Origin: Chryseotalea sanaruensis
GTDB taxonomy: Bacteria > Bacteroidota > Bacteroidia > Cytophagales > Cyclobacteriaceae
Length of the DNA: 64,000 bases
Reading direction: 5' to 3'
Assembly: GCF_003990915.1 (NCBI RefSeq)
Contig: NZ_BHXQ01000001.1
Span: forward strand, 113,402-177,401
A program made the translations under genes and the position numbers. A model generated the notes under the pieces. That model was not told where the DNA came from. It did no database searches and saw only the letters and a program-made list of their open reading frames with translations. Below, in pieces: positions 1-15,000 of the stretch; position 1 is the stretch's first letter; the number at the start of each line of letters is the position of its first letter.

Positions 1-3000
1 CTACTACAGAGATATCATCCTCAGGGGCAAAAGCAGAGCCCTCAGCCCACGCTAAAGCCACACGTTTTTCTCCGTCTTTCACCAATGAAGTGAATTTAGT
101 TCCGGCAGCATTCGGTAACATGCTTCTAAGCACATAATTAAACTGCGTTTCACCCGATGGAACTGTTCCAATGGAGGTATTAAGACTGGTTAATATTTCC
201 TGCTCAACCACCATTACATGAAGCACCGTAGCTCTTGTACTAAGGTCAATCAGTGGCGTGAATTCAACGATTATACTATCCGCTTCTAATCCAGACTCGT
301 TCAAGGTTACGTTAATGTTTGCATCTGCCAGATCAAGAATGCGCTTATCGAATTCGCGTTGACCCCAATCACTAAACATTAAATTTTGTCCTACAGGTAT
401 TGAACCATCAAGCCTTGCATTAGGCACATCAGCGATACCATAATACAACGCACGAGCACCAGGATCATCCGGATTCATCGCATTAAATGGATCTGCTCCC
501 GGGAAGGCCGTATGATAGTTTACTTTAATAATCTCAACACCTTCTGAAGCAGAGACGAAATCATTGATCGCCTGATTCTCGGCAGCAATACGCGCGTCTG
601 ATGAACCGCTATTGGTGAAGCCTTCCACAAGTACAGTTCTTGTACCGTTACCAATGCGAACATTATCAATGGCAAAACCATCTTTCGTCTTCAGGGTAGC
701 CGTAGAAGCAATGGCAAATCGGAATACGATTTGAGTGTTATTGTTCAGTGGAAGACTCTGGCCATTTACATCTAGAAAATTTAACTTATGCTTGGCAGTT
801 CTCCAACCCGTAGCGGTTTCTGTCCATCCATAATCACCATCAGTTTGATCGCCAGGACGGGCAGCAATACCCACTTTGTTATACCATTCAACACCAGTGC
901 TTTCCTGATCTGCGAAGCTTCCCAAGCGGCTCCATACTTTGGCGGGGTCAGCAATGTTTAAATTGTCTGTAGAGTATTCCAAAACCACACCGTCAATATC
1001 ATCAAGATCAGTGAATAGGTCGAAGGTAATAATGGGTCTGTCTAATCCTGTAAGATCAAAATTAGGGCTATACAGTGCTGACGCTTCGTTGGCATTATAA
1101 GCGCCACTTAAGTTAGTGATCCAAACGTTATCGCCATTTTCACTTCCATTTAGGATGGTTGTTTTAGCGGCTTCACCACGCTCCCAAGAGACATTTGTAC
1201 CAAAAGGTATCCAGTCATTTTCATTGGCATCAGATTCAAAAGTATCTTCAAATGCACTGGATGCATCCGGAGCTGCCTGAGGTACCGTTACAACTGTTTT
1301 GGTAATTTCATCGACACAGCCTCCTGCAGAGGTAACCGTAAGCGTAATGTCGAAGACGCCTGAAGGTGTGGTATAGTCACTAAACACACTGGATGTAGTA
1401 GTGAGCGTATTAGGGAATACACCAGGTATTGACTGCAGATCTTTATTTCCGATATCTGAAAGATTGGTGACATCAATAGACGAGACTCCTTCAAATGAGA
1501 AATCAGCAACAGGGATGCTGCCTACTGTTACAGCTATGTTTGAAGTATTGCTACATCCAAATGTAGAAGTTGTAACCAATGATACATTATACTTCAAAGA
1601 TTGTGTAAAGGTATGTACCGTATCGATGCCAGTAGCTTCATTCGGATTGTTACCTGTGGCATTGACATCTCCAAAAGCCCAATGATATTCACTAATACTA
1701 CCATTGGCAATATTACTATTAGAGGCATTGAATTTTAAAGGAATTCCTTCACAGTAAGCGTCAACCGTTGGTGTGTTTATTGTTTCTTCGCTTTCGTAAG
1801 TAAACTGGCTTACTGGATTTGGCACAATTCGTATTGTCAATTCACCTATTGAAGAACATGGGGAATTATTCTCTTGATAAGTATAACGCACTATCAGGTT
1901 CTTATAACCATTGGTAATTCCAACATTTGTTGTTCCTAAAATAAGCATTGGATTTAGTGTTGAAGTACCGTTGCCATTATCAACGAATGCACTTCCCGGA
2001 TAATTAACAATTGGTTGACCGTCTTCAGAAACGAGTGTGAAAGTACCAACAGATGCTCCTGTTGATGCAGCAGGATAGCCGTTCAAGATAATAGCACCAC
2101 CAGCCTCACAAAATACAGGAATACTTTTACTATTGGCAACAATAGTATTTGTGATATTACTTGATCCGATTTCAATTACAGGGATGGCAGGAACAAAAAC
2201 TTCAACCTCTTGACGAATTGGTATTATAGAACTAGCATCAGCTTGACTCCTGTATTTACCTGTAAACTCAATTTTTCCTAAGGATCCACCATCATAATAG
2301 ATGCTTCCCTTAGGTGATAGTTTTCGGAATTTCTCATATGGATTCTCTGCTATACCCAACGCTTCACTGTTAGCATTTAATATTTTAGTATAGTCCATCT
2401 TATAGTCTCTGTATGGCTGAGATGGGATAGCTGGAATTTGCATTACCGGTATTGTGTTTACAAGACTCCTCCAGTCATTACCATTTATAGTTTGACTCGC
2501 TGGTGCAGTTTCGGGTATATCGGCATATAGCTCTAGCAAATCATAACCGTTTAAAGCGTTACCTAAAATTGTAGCAGAAAGCGGAAGTATGCTTACTGAT
2601 AATCCAGGAAACTGTTCGTTAATAATACACTGCTGAGTTGCCAAGCCTGGTATTGCCTCTACACTATTATAAATAGTATATTGTTCCGCAACGGTAGAAA
2701 CACAACCATTCATATCGGTATGGACCATTGTAATGTTGAACGCAGGATTTGTTTGCGCCAGACTTAACTCATCATTGGTAACGCTAAAGCCTGTAAAAAA
2801 GGAAGGTCCATAATCATTGGCAGGAACTTCCGGAATTAAACGAACAATAGAACGATCTGAGGAATTAAAATTGTTAGGGATTGCAGTTACGACATCTGTG
2901 ATTTCGATTGGCGGTGCTGCAAAATTGTTTGCCTCGGAATAGCTGTTGGTAAAACTTAAAGGGGTGGCCGCACTTGAAACAATGGTACCTAGTACAGCTC

Positions 3001-6000
3001 CTTCCGCCAATGTAGGGATTGCATTACCTGCAAAACGCCTAATGCTTCCATTAACATCTGCGTTATTTGCAATAACGAATAAATTGGAAATTGTAATGGC
3101 ATCCAGATCAACATTAGCGTCAACTAGGAAGGATATATTCAAGAGCGTATTGTTAAGAAAACTAAATTGAAGTTGTGTCGGATCAAAATCTGTCCCTGTC
3201 AAAACAATGTCAGGTTGCACATCTACATCAAATTGGAAACCGGTAGGAAGGATAATATTGAAATTTTGAGCACCAATATTAAATTCACTTACATTACTCT
3301 CAGCGATAATAATTGGATCTGCTAACAAGGCTTCACTATTAGCACATATCTGGTACAAAGGCTTATTTAAATATAGCGATGTAGGTGTAGGAGGTGCAGT
3401 TATTTTAAAAGTTGGATTTCCAACACTACCTAGACCAGCGCCATAGTTTGTATTTTTTGGGCCGAAAGGTGCCAAGGTTGGTACAGGTTGTGGTAAGGCA
3501 TCATTTTCTGCGTACATCCACACATCGTAGGTTGTACCCCCGATTAAATTCGTTGTAAATATTCCATGTTGTAATGCTTCAATCTGCTTAATTTCAATCA
3601 CCCCACTAGCAGCCACCGTTCCTAAATATCCAGATAAAATTGATGGATTTTTTATCTGTGCAGTCGTTGGAACTGGGTCATTCTCATCGACAATTAAGAA
3701 ATAGGCCTTTCCAAACTGATTAAAAGAAGCATTGATAGAACCTCCTGAAGGCGTGAAATAATACTTAGTCTCATCAGTGGTTATCATAGTAGGAGGGTTC
3801 TCACTGGCAATTTTAAAATATAGGGTACCATTATAGGAGATACCACCAAAGAGATTGGTGCCATCATCAGCAATACCAGTACCTGTATTTGTGAGAGGAT
3901 TGAATGTGCCTGGTTCAATGGTAAGATAGTAAACGCCATCTGCTTCAAGCACAGTGCCTGGAGGTATGTTGAAGGTAAGTGGGGTTGGATTAGTTACTGA
4001 TCCTGCTACGGGCTCGTTAAGTGCATATCTACCATTTGCAGCGGTAAGTGTAGCAACTAAACTATTGTCTTCGCGATTATAAAGTTTAGCAATACCATCG
4101 TAAGTCCACACAGGGACATCAAATGTTAGTGTAATCGTACTTTGAGCAGGATCAACATTTAATTGCCCATTCTCCGGATATGAGCTGATCAATATTGGGG
4201 GTCGCTTAGAGGCAAATGAATATTGTTTGCCAGTGACATTTGCTTTGGAACTTCCCGCAGTAGTATTTAGTAAATTATTTGTCAGAGAACCAAAGCCTTC
4301 ATCTAATACCTTAGGTGTAAGTCGTGAGCTATTGCTGTTTGCTGTTGGATCTACATCTACTAATAAGAAATAGGAGAGAGTTGAATTACTATTGTTAAGG
4401 TTTCTAGGTGTAGGGAAAGTAATAGTCACCATATCCTGTGCTGTGATAGACAATAGTGGATCAATAATTGGTGATCTGCCTTCTGTAACAATTCCTCCAT
4501 ATGCGGTTATATTCGTAGAGCCTGCGAACGTTCCTGTTGTAGACTCAAAAACCCTGAAATTTTTTAATATGGTTGTGGAAGAACTTTTATAAGGAAGATC
4601 AAATAGAATAGAGAAACCATTTAATGTTGGCTCGGATCCTGTCTTATGTAAGGCCTTAATATCAACTCCAAAAATAACTACGTTGGTTGACCCGCCTTGA
4701 ATGTTGGGTGAAACAACTACACCATTTGTATTCTCTATAGCGGTAACATGAATAACATCAACAACTGAACTGGCAGTTGACCCTCCTGTAATGCTCGATA
4801 AGCCATTGGATGTTACAGTGTATGTTCCTGAACCTGCAAATAAATATTGCAGACCTGTAAAATTCAGAATTCCATTAGTAAAGCTTCTGTTAACGCTTGT
4901 GACATTTGGCACTACACCATTTTCAATGGTTGCACTGAAATTGAAGTCAAGGTCTACTATACCATTGTTGTCTCGTGCTTCTACTACAGGCGTTACAGAA
5001 AGTGGTTGATCTATCCCTTCAATGGAAGCAGGTTGTGTTGTAAAGTCAAGACGAGTCGCTGTAACCTCAAGTAAATTCCTGTTAGCCGGAGCAGTAAGTG
5101 AACCAGGAGGGTTACCTGCTACGTATCCTACCACAGGCTCATAAAAACGTGAACCACCACCCAGTGTTGCGCTTACGATGGAAAGTCGAACAGGAATGTT
5201 ATCAATAATTACAGCAGGAGTATTGAAGAAAGTAGCCCTTAGTCTGAATAGCTTTCTACCGTCATCTGGGGCTGTTATGCCCAGCAATGGACCAAAGGTT
5301 ATCTGACCATCAGCGCCAACAATAACAAAGTCCGTGGCATCTTTCTCCTGTAATTCATTATCATTTTCATCGTAGATGGCAATTTTTCTTATTGTCTCAT
5401 GATTTTCGAAACTAAAGGTGATGGAATTGAGTATGGTTGCAGCACCATCTATATCACCCGGTATGCCATCACCATCACCATCAGATATTACAAGTTCCAA
5501 TAGATTAAAGCTGTTGTTGTTTTCAATATTGGTAGCCTGATAATCTTTGTATGGAATATTTTCAGGTAATTCATAACCATTTTCAGCAGTAATAAAAGAT
5601 TCAAATGACGCAGCCACGTCAAATTGTGTACTCACAGCAGCGGTTGGTAAAGCGCCTAGTTGATTATTTGTTGTCACAGGAACAGTGAGCGTGAGGTCTT
5701 CTCCATCTTGCTCAAATTGGAAATTAGGCGCTAAGATGGCAAAGTCATATACACCAGCTACGAAGTTTCCAGTTGGCTCATTGTTCATGACAAGTGTCAA
5801 TGAGTTCGTCACTGTACCTACAGCACCTGTGTAATCGCTATCCAGATTGTTATTGGCATCGCGCGCTCCAAGGACTATATATGGATTATCGATGTTCGTG
5901 AACGTACTGATGTTGGTAGCGTTGGGGTTGACAAGGAAATCAATCTTGGTAGCAACAACTTCAAGTTTATTCTCATCGCCATTTGCAGTACTCACAATAC

Positions 6001-9000
6001 CCACTGGACTTGTAGTGGCAAATTGTGAAGAGGTAACGTTACGGGCAGTTACACTAACTACTGAAAAGGTGATCACTTCATTATCACCAACAGTATTTAA
6101 GAAACTTCCTTTAACTGTAAGATCATTTTCATTATCATCATTAGCACTAAACTCAAATCCAGATAGTACAAGTTCACCAGTTATAATATTAATATTGGTG
6201 GCAACGTTCACCTCAACTAACTCAGTGCCGCCATCATATAGGGCGATGTTTCTTAAATTTTCCCAGTTGTTAATGGCTAATGTTATGCCGGTAAGTACTG
6301 TCTCAGTACCATCCGTATCATTGGCTGCCAAACCGCCATCTCTTACGAGGAATCTTTCTAATGAAACACCACTACCACCGGTAATATCAGCAGTTTGATG
6401 ATTGATGTATTGGATATCGGTAGGATAAGTGAAAGATGCGTCTTTGATTATATCAGAGGCGTTAGAGTAATTTACGGTAAAGGATATACTCTGTGCTGTG
6501 GTTAAACCAGCGGAGCTTACAAATAGATTTGTTATTCCTCCGGCTGGTCCGTTGCCAGCACTGGTTACATTAAAGGCAGGATCAAAAGTAATTATGCCGT
6601 TGTTGTTGGTTAATGTCGTATTTGCTAAAGTATAAGTGGCCGGAGTCTGACTTGTTACTGCAGGAGTACCCGCATAATCAGTATCAAGATTGCCATTTGC
6701 ATCCCTTGCCTTAACAACTGGTGATGGGTTTATAGGAGCATCATAGTTTTGAGAAGCGTTAGGTTGTGTGGTAAAATCTAATCTTGTGGCTACTACTTCA
6801 ACAGTATTGTTTCCATTTCCTGAAGAAGTGGTACTGGCTTGCAAAGCACTACTTTGTGGGCTAGCCAATATTGTAATGTCATTCTGATTTACATTAAAAA
6901 CAAAGTCCTTATTGTCAAGATCATCCACAATGGAACCATCGATTGGGTTTCCTGCAGGGCCTTTTAAGACAATTCTTAAACGGTATGTTTTAGAAGCACC
7001 ATCACTAATATATCCAAGATCAGATGCTAACGTATTGTTCATACCGGAGAAAGTAATTTCAGTTCCGGCTACGTTTATAACTCCATTAAGAATATTAACA
7101 CCATCACTTAATCTTACTGATGCTATCGCATTATTCCAATTGGCAAGTATTCCATCATTTCCAACACCTTGCGTAATTCTGATCTGACTGATTCTTGTTG
7201 GTAAACCATCGTTGTCTTCCAATGTTGTTCCATTAGCGCCAGCATCATCTGTAATGGTAAAGTCGAAGTTGTCTACAGCGCTAACTAATGTATTGCTTAA
7301 TGAAGAAATTGTGGCAGGCTCAGGTGCAGCACCTGCGGTAATTTGAGTTAGATTGGTGATTACTGCCGTAACGTTGGTACTGGTTGCCATTGAAACTGTT
7401 GTGGCACCTGTACCAATTACCCTGATCTGCGTTGTGCCTGTAGCTAAGAGTGAATAGTTGCTAAGTGTCAAAATACCACCTGCAGGAAAAGCCAAGTGTG
7501 TTGTTGTTTGCGCCAGCGCGTTTGTATTGTTAACTGTAATACTTTCGTTGTAGCCTAGATCTAGATTATTATTAGCATCAAGTGCGTATACCTTAGGGGC
7601 AGTTGCTATAGGGAAATTGGAGGCCACACCAATTTGTGGCTGAGGTTGAGTAGGTGTACCAGGTGTTCCTTGTGTACGGAATGCCAATTGAGAAGCGACT
7701 ACATTTACTCGGTTATTAAGAGCACCAGATTGAACTACTTGAGCTGCCTGAAGTGTTGTGCTTAGTTGATCGTTGCTAGTGTCGTTGTAAGCAAAACTCG
7801 AATTGTTAACTGCAAATGCGAAGTTCAGGCCATCAATGTTTGCAGGTAGCGTTCCTCCCAGTGAACTTTTAAGCCATATTTTAACCGTATAATTTTTAAA
7901 AGAAGCGTCATTGATAAAGCCAAGGTCTGCTGCTCCTGATGAAGGTATACCAGTGAAAATAATTTGATTATTAGTTATAGATGAGGCAACGATTGAATTG
8001 GTGCCATCACTTAATACTGCACCATCTATGGCTTGTGTCCAGTCAGTTATATCATTTCCAGTTCCCTGAAATACAGTGAGCGCTGAGAATTTAAAAGGAG
8101 CACTATCTGAATTAACAGTTTCATCAGTTATGACAAAAGCCATATTTCCATTGGTTTGTGCTTCAGCTTCTCCCTGAGTATCTACTAATGCACTTATAGT
8201 AGTGTTTATCCCTAATAGGTTAAGGGTTGCTGAGGCTGCTGTAGTTGTGTTAGTAGTGCCTGTCAAGACAGTACCTAAACGGTAGTCCAGTAGAAATTGG
8301 CTGTTGTATAATCCTGAAAAATTTACAGATATAATTCTGAAATCATAATCGATACCAGATTTGAGTGTTAGGGCGAAATAATTTAAAAGATCATACGGCA
8401 AAGTGGTGGTTGTGCTGATCACCTCGCTGAATGTACCATCACTTAGATCAGTGTCGGGGCTATATTCTCCATCAACGGGATCAGTAAATGCAAGACCACT
8501 TTCATTTATTTGAATTAGGTAATAGTTCGCAGGAACAAGTGGAGCTACTGGGTGATCAAGGTCTATTACAAGATTAAAGGGGGTTTGGGTAACTACATTG
8601 AAATTGGTAGCTGCATTGCTTGGCTCAGGAAATACTATTGTGAAATAATCATTAAAGGCATCATTCAATGGGTCAGCCGGGTATGCAATGCTACCCGTAA
8701 ATGCTCCATCACCAATGACAGGTCCCCCCAACGGATTACCTGCAGCATCAATTATGGAATTATTGTCCGTTACATTTAAAGCTAGCTGCGCATTACTAGA
8801 TGCATCTAAAAGTTGTACGTTGCTTAAGGTAACTGTATAAACAGAACCAGAGCCTGAGACCCCAAGAATTCCAAAAGTAAGATCAGCGTCTGTAGTTCTG
8901 TTAAGCGAAAAATCAGTAACGTCAACACCTGTTACATTCTCACTGAATGTAACGATCCATGTTAATGTTTGAGAAGATGTGGCATTGGTAAAATTGTTAC

Positions 9001-12000
9001 CGTTACCATCAACCCATAAAACGGTTGCAGGACTAATGCCTACTGAACTTATGGTAGGTACAACTGTGTCAATAGTAATAGCTTTATCATCACTGATGGA
9101 GTTTACTCCACCAGGCGCTGGCAAAGTAAGCACAGCATTGATATTAACAATATCGCGAATTAATGAAGTGCCTGGTAAGGTCAGTGAGTTAATATTTACA
9201 TAGTCAAGGTCAGTTGTGTTTTGTCCTGCTGCGACTATGTATCTAAATGTAAGTATAGTTGTACCAGATCCTGAAAAATAGTTAGCCACACCGCCTGAGT
9301 TAAGGGCTAATTGAGGAAAAGTATTTACAAATACATTTTCCGAAAATTCGACTTGTATATCAATTACATCACCTGTGTTATAACTACCATCAACAGCTGA
9401 TGTTGAAACTTCATTGATTGTAGGGGCCTGAGTATCAATTCTTATATTTCTTAAATCAATCAGGCGGTTTGGATTTATCGGTAGGGCAAGGTTGGCCGTA
9501 TTATTATTTAAATCTTTAATGGTTGCACCAGCTAAATTGAAATTGGTAACATCAAGATCAGCTGTATTTTCACCACCAACAACCGTGTAGATGAAATCGA
9601 TGTTGTTGGCACCTGCAGAGTTAAATGTGGCGGTTGCACCTGTGTTTAAGGTGAGTGTGGGTGTTCCGGAAAGACTTATGTTTTCATTGAAAACTACCCT
9701 CACAATTATATTTGCACCTGTGGTATAAGAACCATTAGCTGTAGGTGATGTAATACTTGTGATGGATGGAGGTCTGGTGTCAATAACAAAGGAAGGTGAG
9801 GCATCACCAACATCGGTATTACCAACAACATCAGTGGCTCCGCTGCCATTGCTCACAACTGCTGTTGCGGCTGCCTGAGTCTCAACGGTACCATTATGGG
9901 TAAATGTTTGAGTCCATACGGTGTTACCGACAGACCAGGCACCTGGGGCAGAAGTAAAATTATTAGTAGGAGAGAAGGTAATGGTTGGTGAGGTAGCAGG
10001 ATTCATAGCCTCATCGTAGGTTACAGTTACAACCTGGGTTAGCGCAGCAGGTGGGCCAACATTTACAGAGCTTGACGAAGTGGTAACTGTTGATAAAGGA
10101 TTTCGGGTATCTAATACGAAAGTTTCATTCCCGCCAACAAGGAGAAAATTGTTATTCAAATCGCGTGCATTTCCGGGATCAACAGTAAAGGTTTCCGGAT
10201 TGAGTGTTTGCCCAACGCCATTATGTTGATAAACCACGGTGTAAGTCGTGGCATTTGTCCAGCCTTGTGAGAATACACTCCAATTTCCCGAAGTGATGTT
10301 GAAAACTGGTGCGCAGAGACCACATTGTTGCATAGCTTCACTAAAGACTATTGTCATAGTCTGTCGTAGTAGCGGTGTGCCATCATAAAAAGGATCTGCA
10401 CTTGCCGTTAGACTGGCAATAGTAGGTGCTGTTACATCATCAAAATTATAAGACTGACTTGCGAATGCAGCACCACTTACCCCCGAAGAACCAGATATAC
10501 CAAGGTTTGATGTATTAGGTGTAATTGTTAATGTAATTGCGGGTGTTAATGCACTAACATTAGCTTCCACATCTGCTACAATAAAATAATAGGTTGGCGT
10601 TCCGTTAATTGGTGCTGTAAAACCGGTAAAGTCAATGGCATTTCCCGGAGTAGTTCCTGTAGCCAAGGTTGTGAGCGTTCCTGTAGTATAGTCGTTGGTT
10701 GTTGAGTGAATAAGGCGAATGTTGGTGAACTTTCCATCTGGATCCACATTAGTGCTAGCCGCCAACGAAGTAAAATCAAGATTACTTCCTGTTGTTGTTA
10801 ATGAGAATCCGAGTATGGCCACATTAGTACTGCTGCTATTTAAAGTAGGTCCAGGATTTACGCCACCGAATATTTCAGCAACAGTGGTATTGGAAGTAAC
10901 AGTTATGCTATTAGTATAAGCAGAGTTAATGGCATTGGCTGTTACCCGCATGGAAGATGTACCGGCATTAGGGAAATTAAAACCTGAAACTGTAAAGTCT
11001 GCAATACCTGAAGCAAAGGCTGGTAGTGGACTATTTGCACCAAGGTTATCAGGGTTAGTAGTACTTACTGTTAGCGCATTGCCAAAATTGATGTCACGGT
11101 TATTATTAACGTCAGTTGCTTCAAATATAGGCTGTGTAGCAAGAGCCTGCGTGGCAATTGCGGCTGCAGATGGCTGTTGAGTAACACGAATAGCTGATGC
11201 ATCAACATCTATTTCACCGTTAGCGCCTCCTGACTGAATAACAGTACCGTTTAAAATTTCACTGCTTGATACCCCAGAATTATTATAGGTAATATCTGCC
11301 TCATCCAGAGATAAGCTAAGGTTACGCCCGTCCACATTCATAGGTGTTGTCGATCCGAAACCACCAATTGTAGTTTTGAGCCAGATATTTAATGTCAGGT
11401 TTTTTTCATCCTCATCGTTAATTCTTCCTAAAGTATTTGATGAGTTACTACCTGCTCCGGAGCTAACTATGTTTGTAATTGTTATAGTATTAGCAGCGAT
11501 AGTGATATTAGTTGTTTGGGTATTGCCATACTGGTCTGTTAGGTCAGCTCCCAAAATCACGTCTCTAAAATCATCTATATCATTTCCTGTTCCTGCCCGG
11601 AAGATGAGAGATGTAAGCCTTGTTGCCGAGTTGTCAAGTCCATCATCATCAACCTTAAATGTAAGTATGGGCATTTTAGTGCCGATAGTATTGGAAACGG
11701 ACGATAATGTAGCTGCTGCAGAAACTGTAGTGAGTACACCAGCCACAGCTGTAGCCGTTGTTGATTGACTTGCAGCATTTACACCATCTGTTACAGTTGT
11801 GTTAAAGCAAACATTAGCATTGTTAAATTCATATGCCTTGAAGTGATAGCTTGTGGTCGCATTAAGATCAGTTACGGTTACGTTAACTCCTGTTCCAACG
11901 TAAATAGGAAAATAGTCTTCAGAAGGAACAACAATAGCTGGAGTACCTGCCCCATAAGTAGTACTTGCTGTATAAGAGGTGCCGTTGACAGGATTCTCAT

Positions 12001-15000
12001 TTGAAGATGCTCCATTTCTTGCAAATACTGCAATCTGATCTCCATTTCCACGCGTCCAATTTACCTGCATCTGACCCTCAGAAACAGTACTGAAACTAAT
12101 ACCACTTGCCTGTGTTGAGGGTTCGATACATGGTGTGGTCTGGTTTCCTTCCAGTGGTGAAGAGTCTTTATAATTGATTGACTCACCGCTACCTGCGAAT
12201 GAATATATTCTGTAATAATAATTGGTTACCGGATCTAATCCACTTTCGTTAAAGCTTGCAGCTGCTCCTGAATAAACAACCACTCCATTTCCTATTGCTT
12301 CTCCTGCGGTGTAAGTCGTTCCATCTACCGGGGCAGTGCTGGCAAATGCGCCTACTCTACGTACTGCGATAAACCCGGTTGAGGGACTGCCTCCGGAGTT
12401 TGCATTAAAGTTTACTGTAAATGAAGTCGGTGTAACTGAAGCAAAGCTAATATTATTGGGCGAGTTTGAGGGTTGTGTTGCCAGCGTACTGCGACTAGCG
12501 GTTGCAGCAGGTGTGAGGTAAGCAGCTGTGGATAATCCTGCACCATTGTATTCGTAAACGGCATAGTGATATACATTGCCGGCAGTAAGGGCTGTTACTG
12601 GTACTGAAGATCCGGTACCATCATACACAACCCTATTACCTGTGCCAATTTGTGTACCTGAACCAAAAGCCGGATTAGCATTGTAGTTAGTAAGATCTAC
12701 AGGATCAGCATCAACGGGCGCCCCTTGTTTAGCCAGAACAATTCTTCTGTCACCATTTCCATTTGTCCAAGATACAGTTGTGGTAGTTGTACCAACACTG
12801 GAAAATACTATTGCAGATGCTTGGGTAGTGGGCTCTGTGCTTCTGTTACCCGTTAAAGGTGTTGTGCGATAATTCTCTGCACCAGTGCCTAAAGTTCCAT
12901 TTACTTCATAGACAGCAAAATGATAGACGGCATCACCATTTAGACCTGTAACAACAATTGGTCCGCTGCCTGATCCCACCACTTTATTACCTTCTCCAAC
13001 AGGACCAACTTCCGTTCCTGCCGAATAGTCACCATTAACAGTATAAGATGTTCCATCGGTAGGTGTAAAACTCACAGCACTACCTTGACGCACAACAACA
13101 ATTCTTGACTCTGATGCGGCATTTGTATAATTAACTGTAATTGAATTATTCGTAATAGCACTAAATACCATTGCTGTAGATGAAGCACCAGGAGCCGATG
13201 ATTCAATAGTATAACGGCTACCTTCTAAAGGAGAAACAACATTGTAATTAATAGTTGCTCCACTGCCGTTAAAAGAAAAAATGTCGTAAAAATATTGTGT
13301 GTCCTCCGTTAAACTTGTTTCATTAAAAGTCACTGCTGCCCCTACAAAAGCCACTGTACTAGTTCCAATGGTATTACCTGCTGTGTATACGGTTCCATCA
13401 ACTGGAACGTCAACAGGGGAACTTCCTGTTCTTCTTAAGGCGATGTATCCTGCCGGGCTGCCAATTGCAGCTGTATAGTTTACTGTAAAAGTTGTTGAGG
13501 CAGGAACCGTAAAGTTAAGAGCTGTAGGTTGATTAGCAGGTTCAGTCGCCAAAGTAGATCTGTTTCCTTCCAGCGGTGCACTTCCTGTCAGATAATTAAA
13601 ACTTCCAGAAGATCCATTAAAAGAATAAATTTTATAATAATAAGTGGTGGCAGCACTTAAACTACCATCCGAAAAATTTGGTGCGGATCCAATGTAAACG
13701 ACTTCACCATCTCCTAAGGTTTGGCCTTCAGTGTAATCAACACCATCTGCGGGGTTTGTCGTAGGGGCTGCACCCGATCTGCGTACAGCAAAGTACCCAT
13801 CAGGCGCACTAGGAGCTGCTGTGAAGCTAACGTCTAATGAATTGTTTGTAACATTACTGAATACAATAGCTGTTGGTTGATCACCGGGTGCATTAGCCCA
13901 GGTAATTCTGCTGGCTTCAAGTGGCGATGTTGTAAGGTAGTTAATAGAAGCACCGCTGCCATTGTAAGCAAACACATCGTAATGGTAAACAGTATTAGCC
14001 GTGAGACCAGCATCATTTAAGGTACCAAAGGCGCCAACAAATTCTACTGTTCCATCTCCTAAAACTGCATTTACACCGTAGGTAACTCCATCAACCGGAA
14101 CAGCAGTAGGAGAGGCTCCACTATTTCTGATTATGATATAACCATCCGGTGCACCAACTGCGGCTGTGTAACTTAGGCTTAAAGTTGTTATACCAATCCC
14201 TGAGAATACGGGTGCTGTTGGCTGATTAGTGGGTTCTGTAGCCAACGTAATTCTGCTTCCTTCTAAAGGGGAGGCTCCAAGGTAATTAATGGCGTCACCT
14301 GTTCCGTTATAAGCATAAACATCGTAATGATATGTTGTAGCAGCTGTTAACGAAGCATCTGTAAATGGAACTGAGCCGATAGCGCCTATAAACTCAACGG
14401 TACCATCACCTAACACGTCATCAACTGCATAAGTTGTACCATCAACAGGTGCGTTAGAGGGAGATGCGCCTGTTCTTCTTATAACCAGATAGCCATCAGG
14501 ATCGCTGGCACCCGCTGTAAATCCTACATCGTAAGAAGTTGCATTCAAATTTGTAAAGCTAAGTGCAGTCGCCTGATTGGCAGGTTGGGCTGCGAGTGTA
14601 GTTCTGCTTGTAGTAGGGCCTGTAAGTAGAAAAGCCGGGCCGGTAGTATTGTATGCAAAAATTTTAAAGTGGTAAACAGTGGCCGAATTTAAACCAGTAT
14701 TCCATTCATATGTAGTAGTTGATGCGCCAACACTAATGGCACCAGAACCATCACCAAGATTTGCATCATCTGCAGGAATAGCTACAGGGTCTGCAAAAAC
14801 TCCGGTGGTATTTGCAAGAATAAGATAATTTGTTCGGTTTGCATCAGCAACGTTACTCCAGGTAAGGGTAAGAGAGGTTGTTGTAAAAGCGCTGACCGTA
14901 AAACTAGTTGCATTTTGTGTGGGGGCTTGGGCATGGCCAACCTTTACCAGCAGCATTATGAATGAAACAGTAAGAAATAAATGATATAAAGATGATCTCA

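Noticed and set aside
5847..6398. 183-codon plus-strand ORF and many shorter plus-strand ORFs between 1400 and 12600
   Set aside because: They lie antisense inside the giant minus-strand gene, have low-complexity Val/Ser/Leu translations, and no recognisable domain or start region.
11750..14950. Regular repeats that might look like a CRISPR array
   Set aside because: The period is about 345 bp, the units are fully coding and FN3-like, and there are no short constant repeats with unique spacers.
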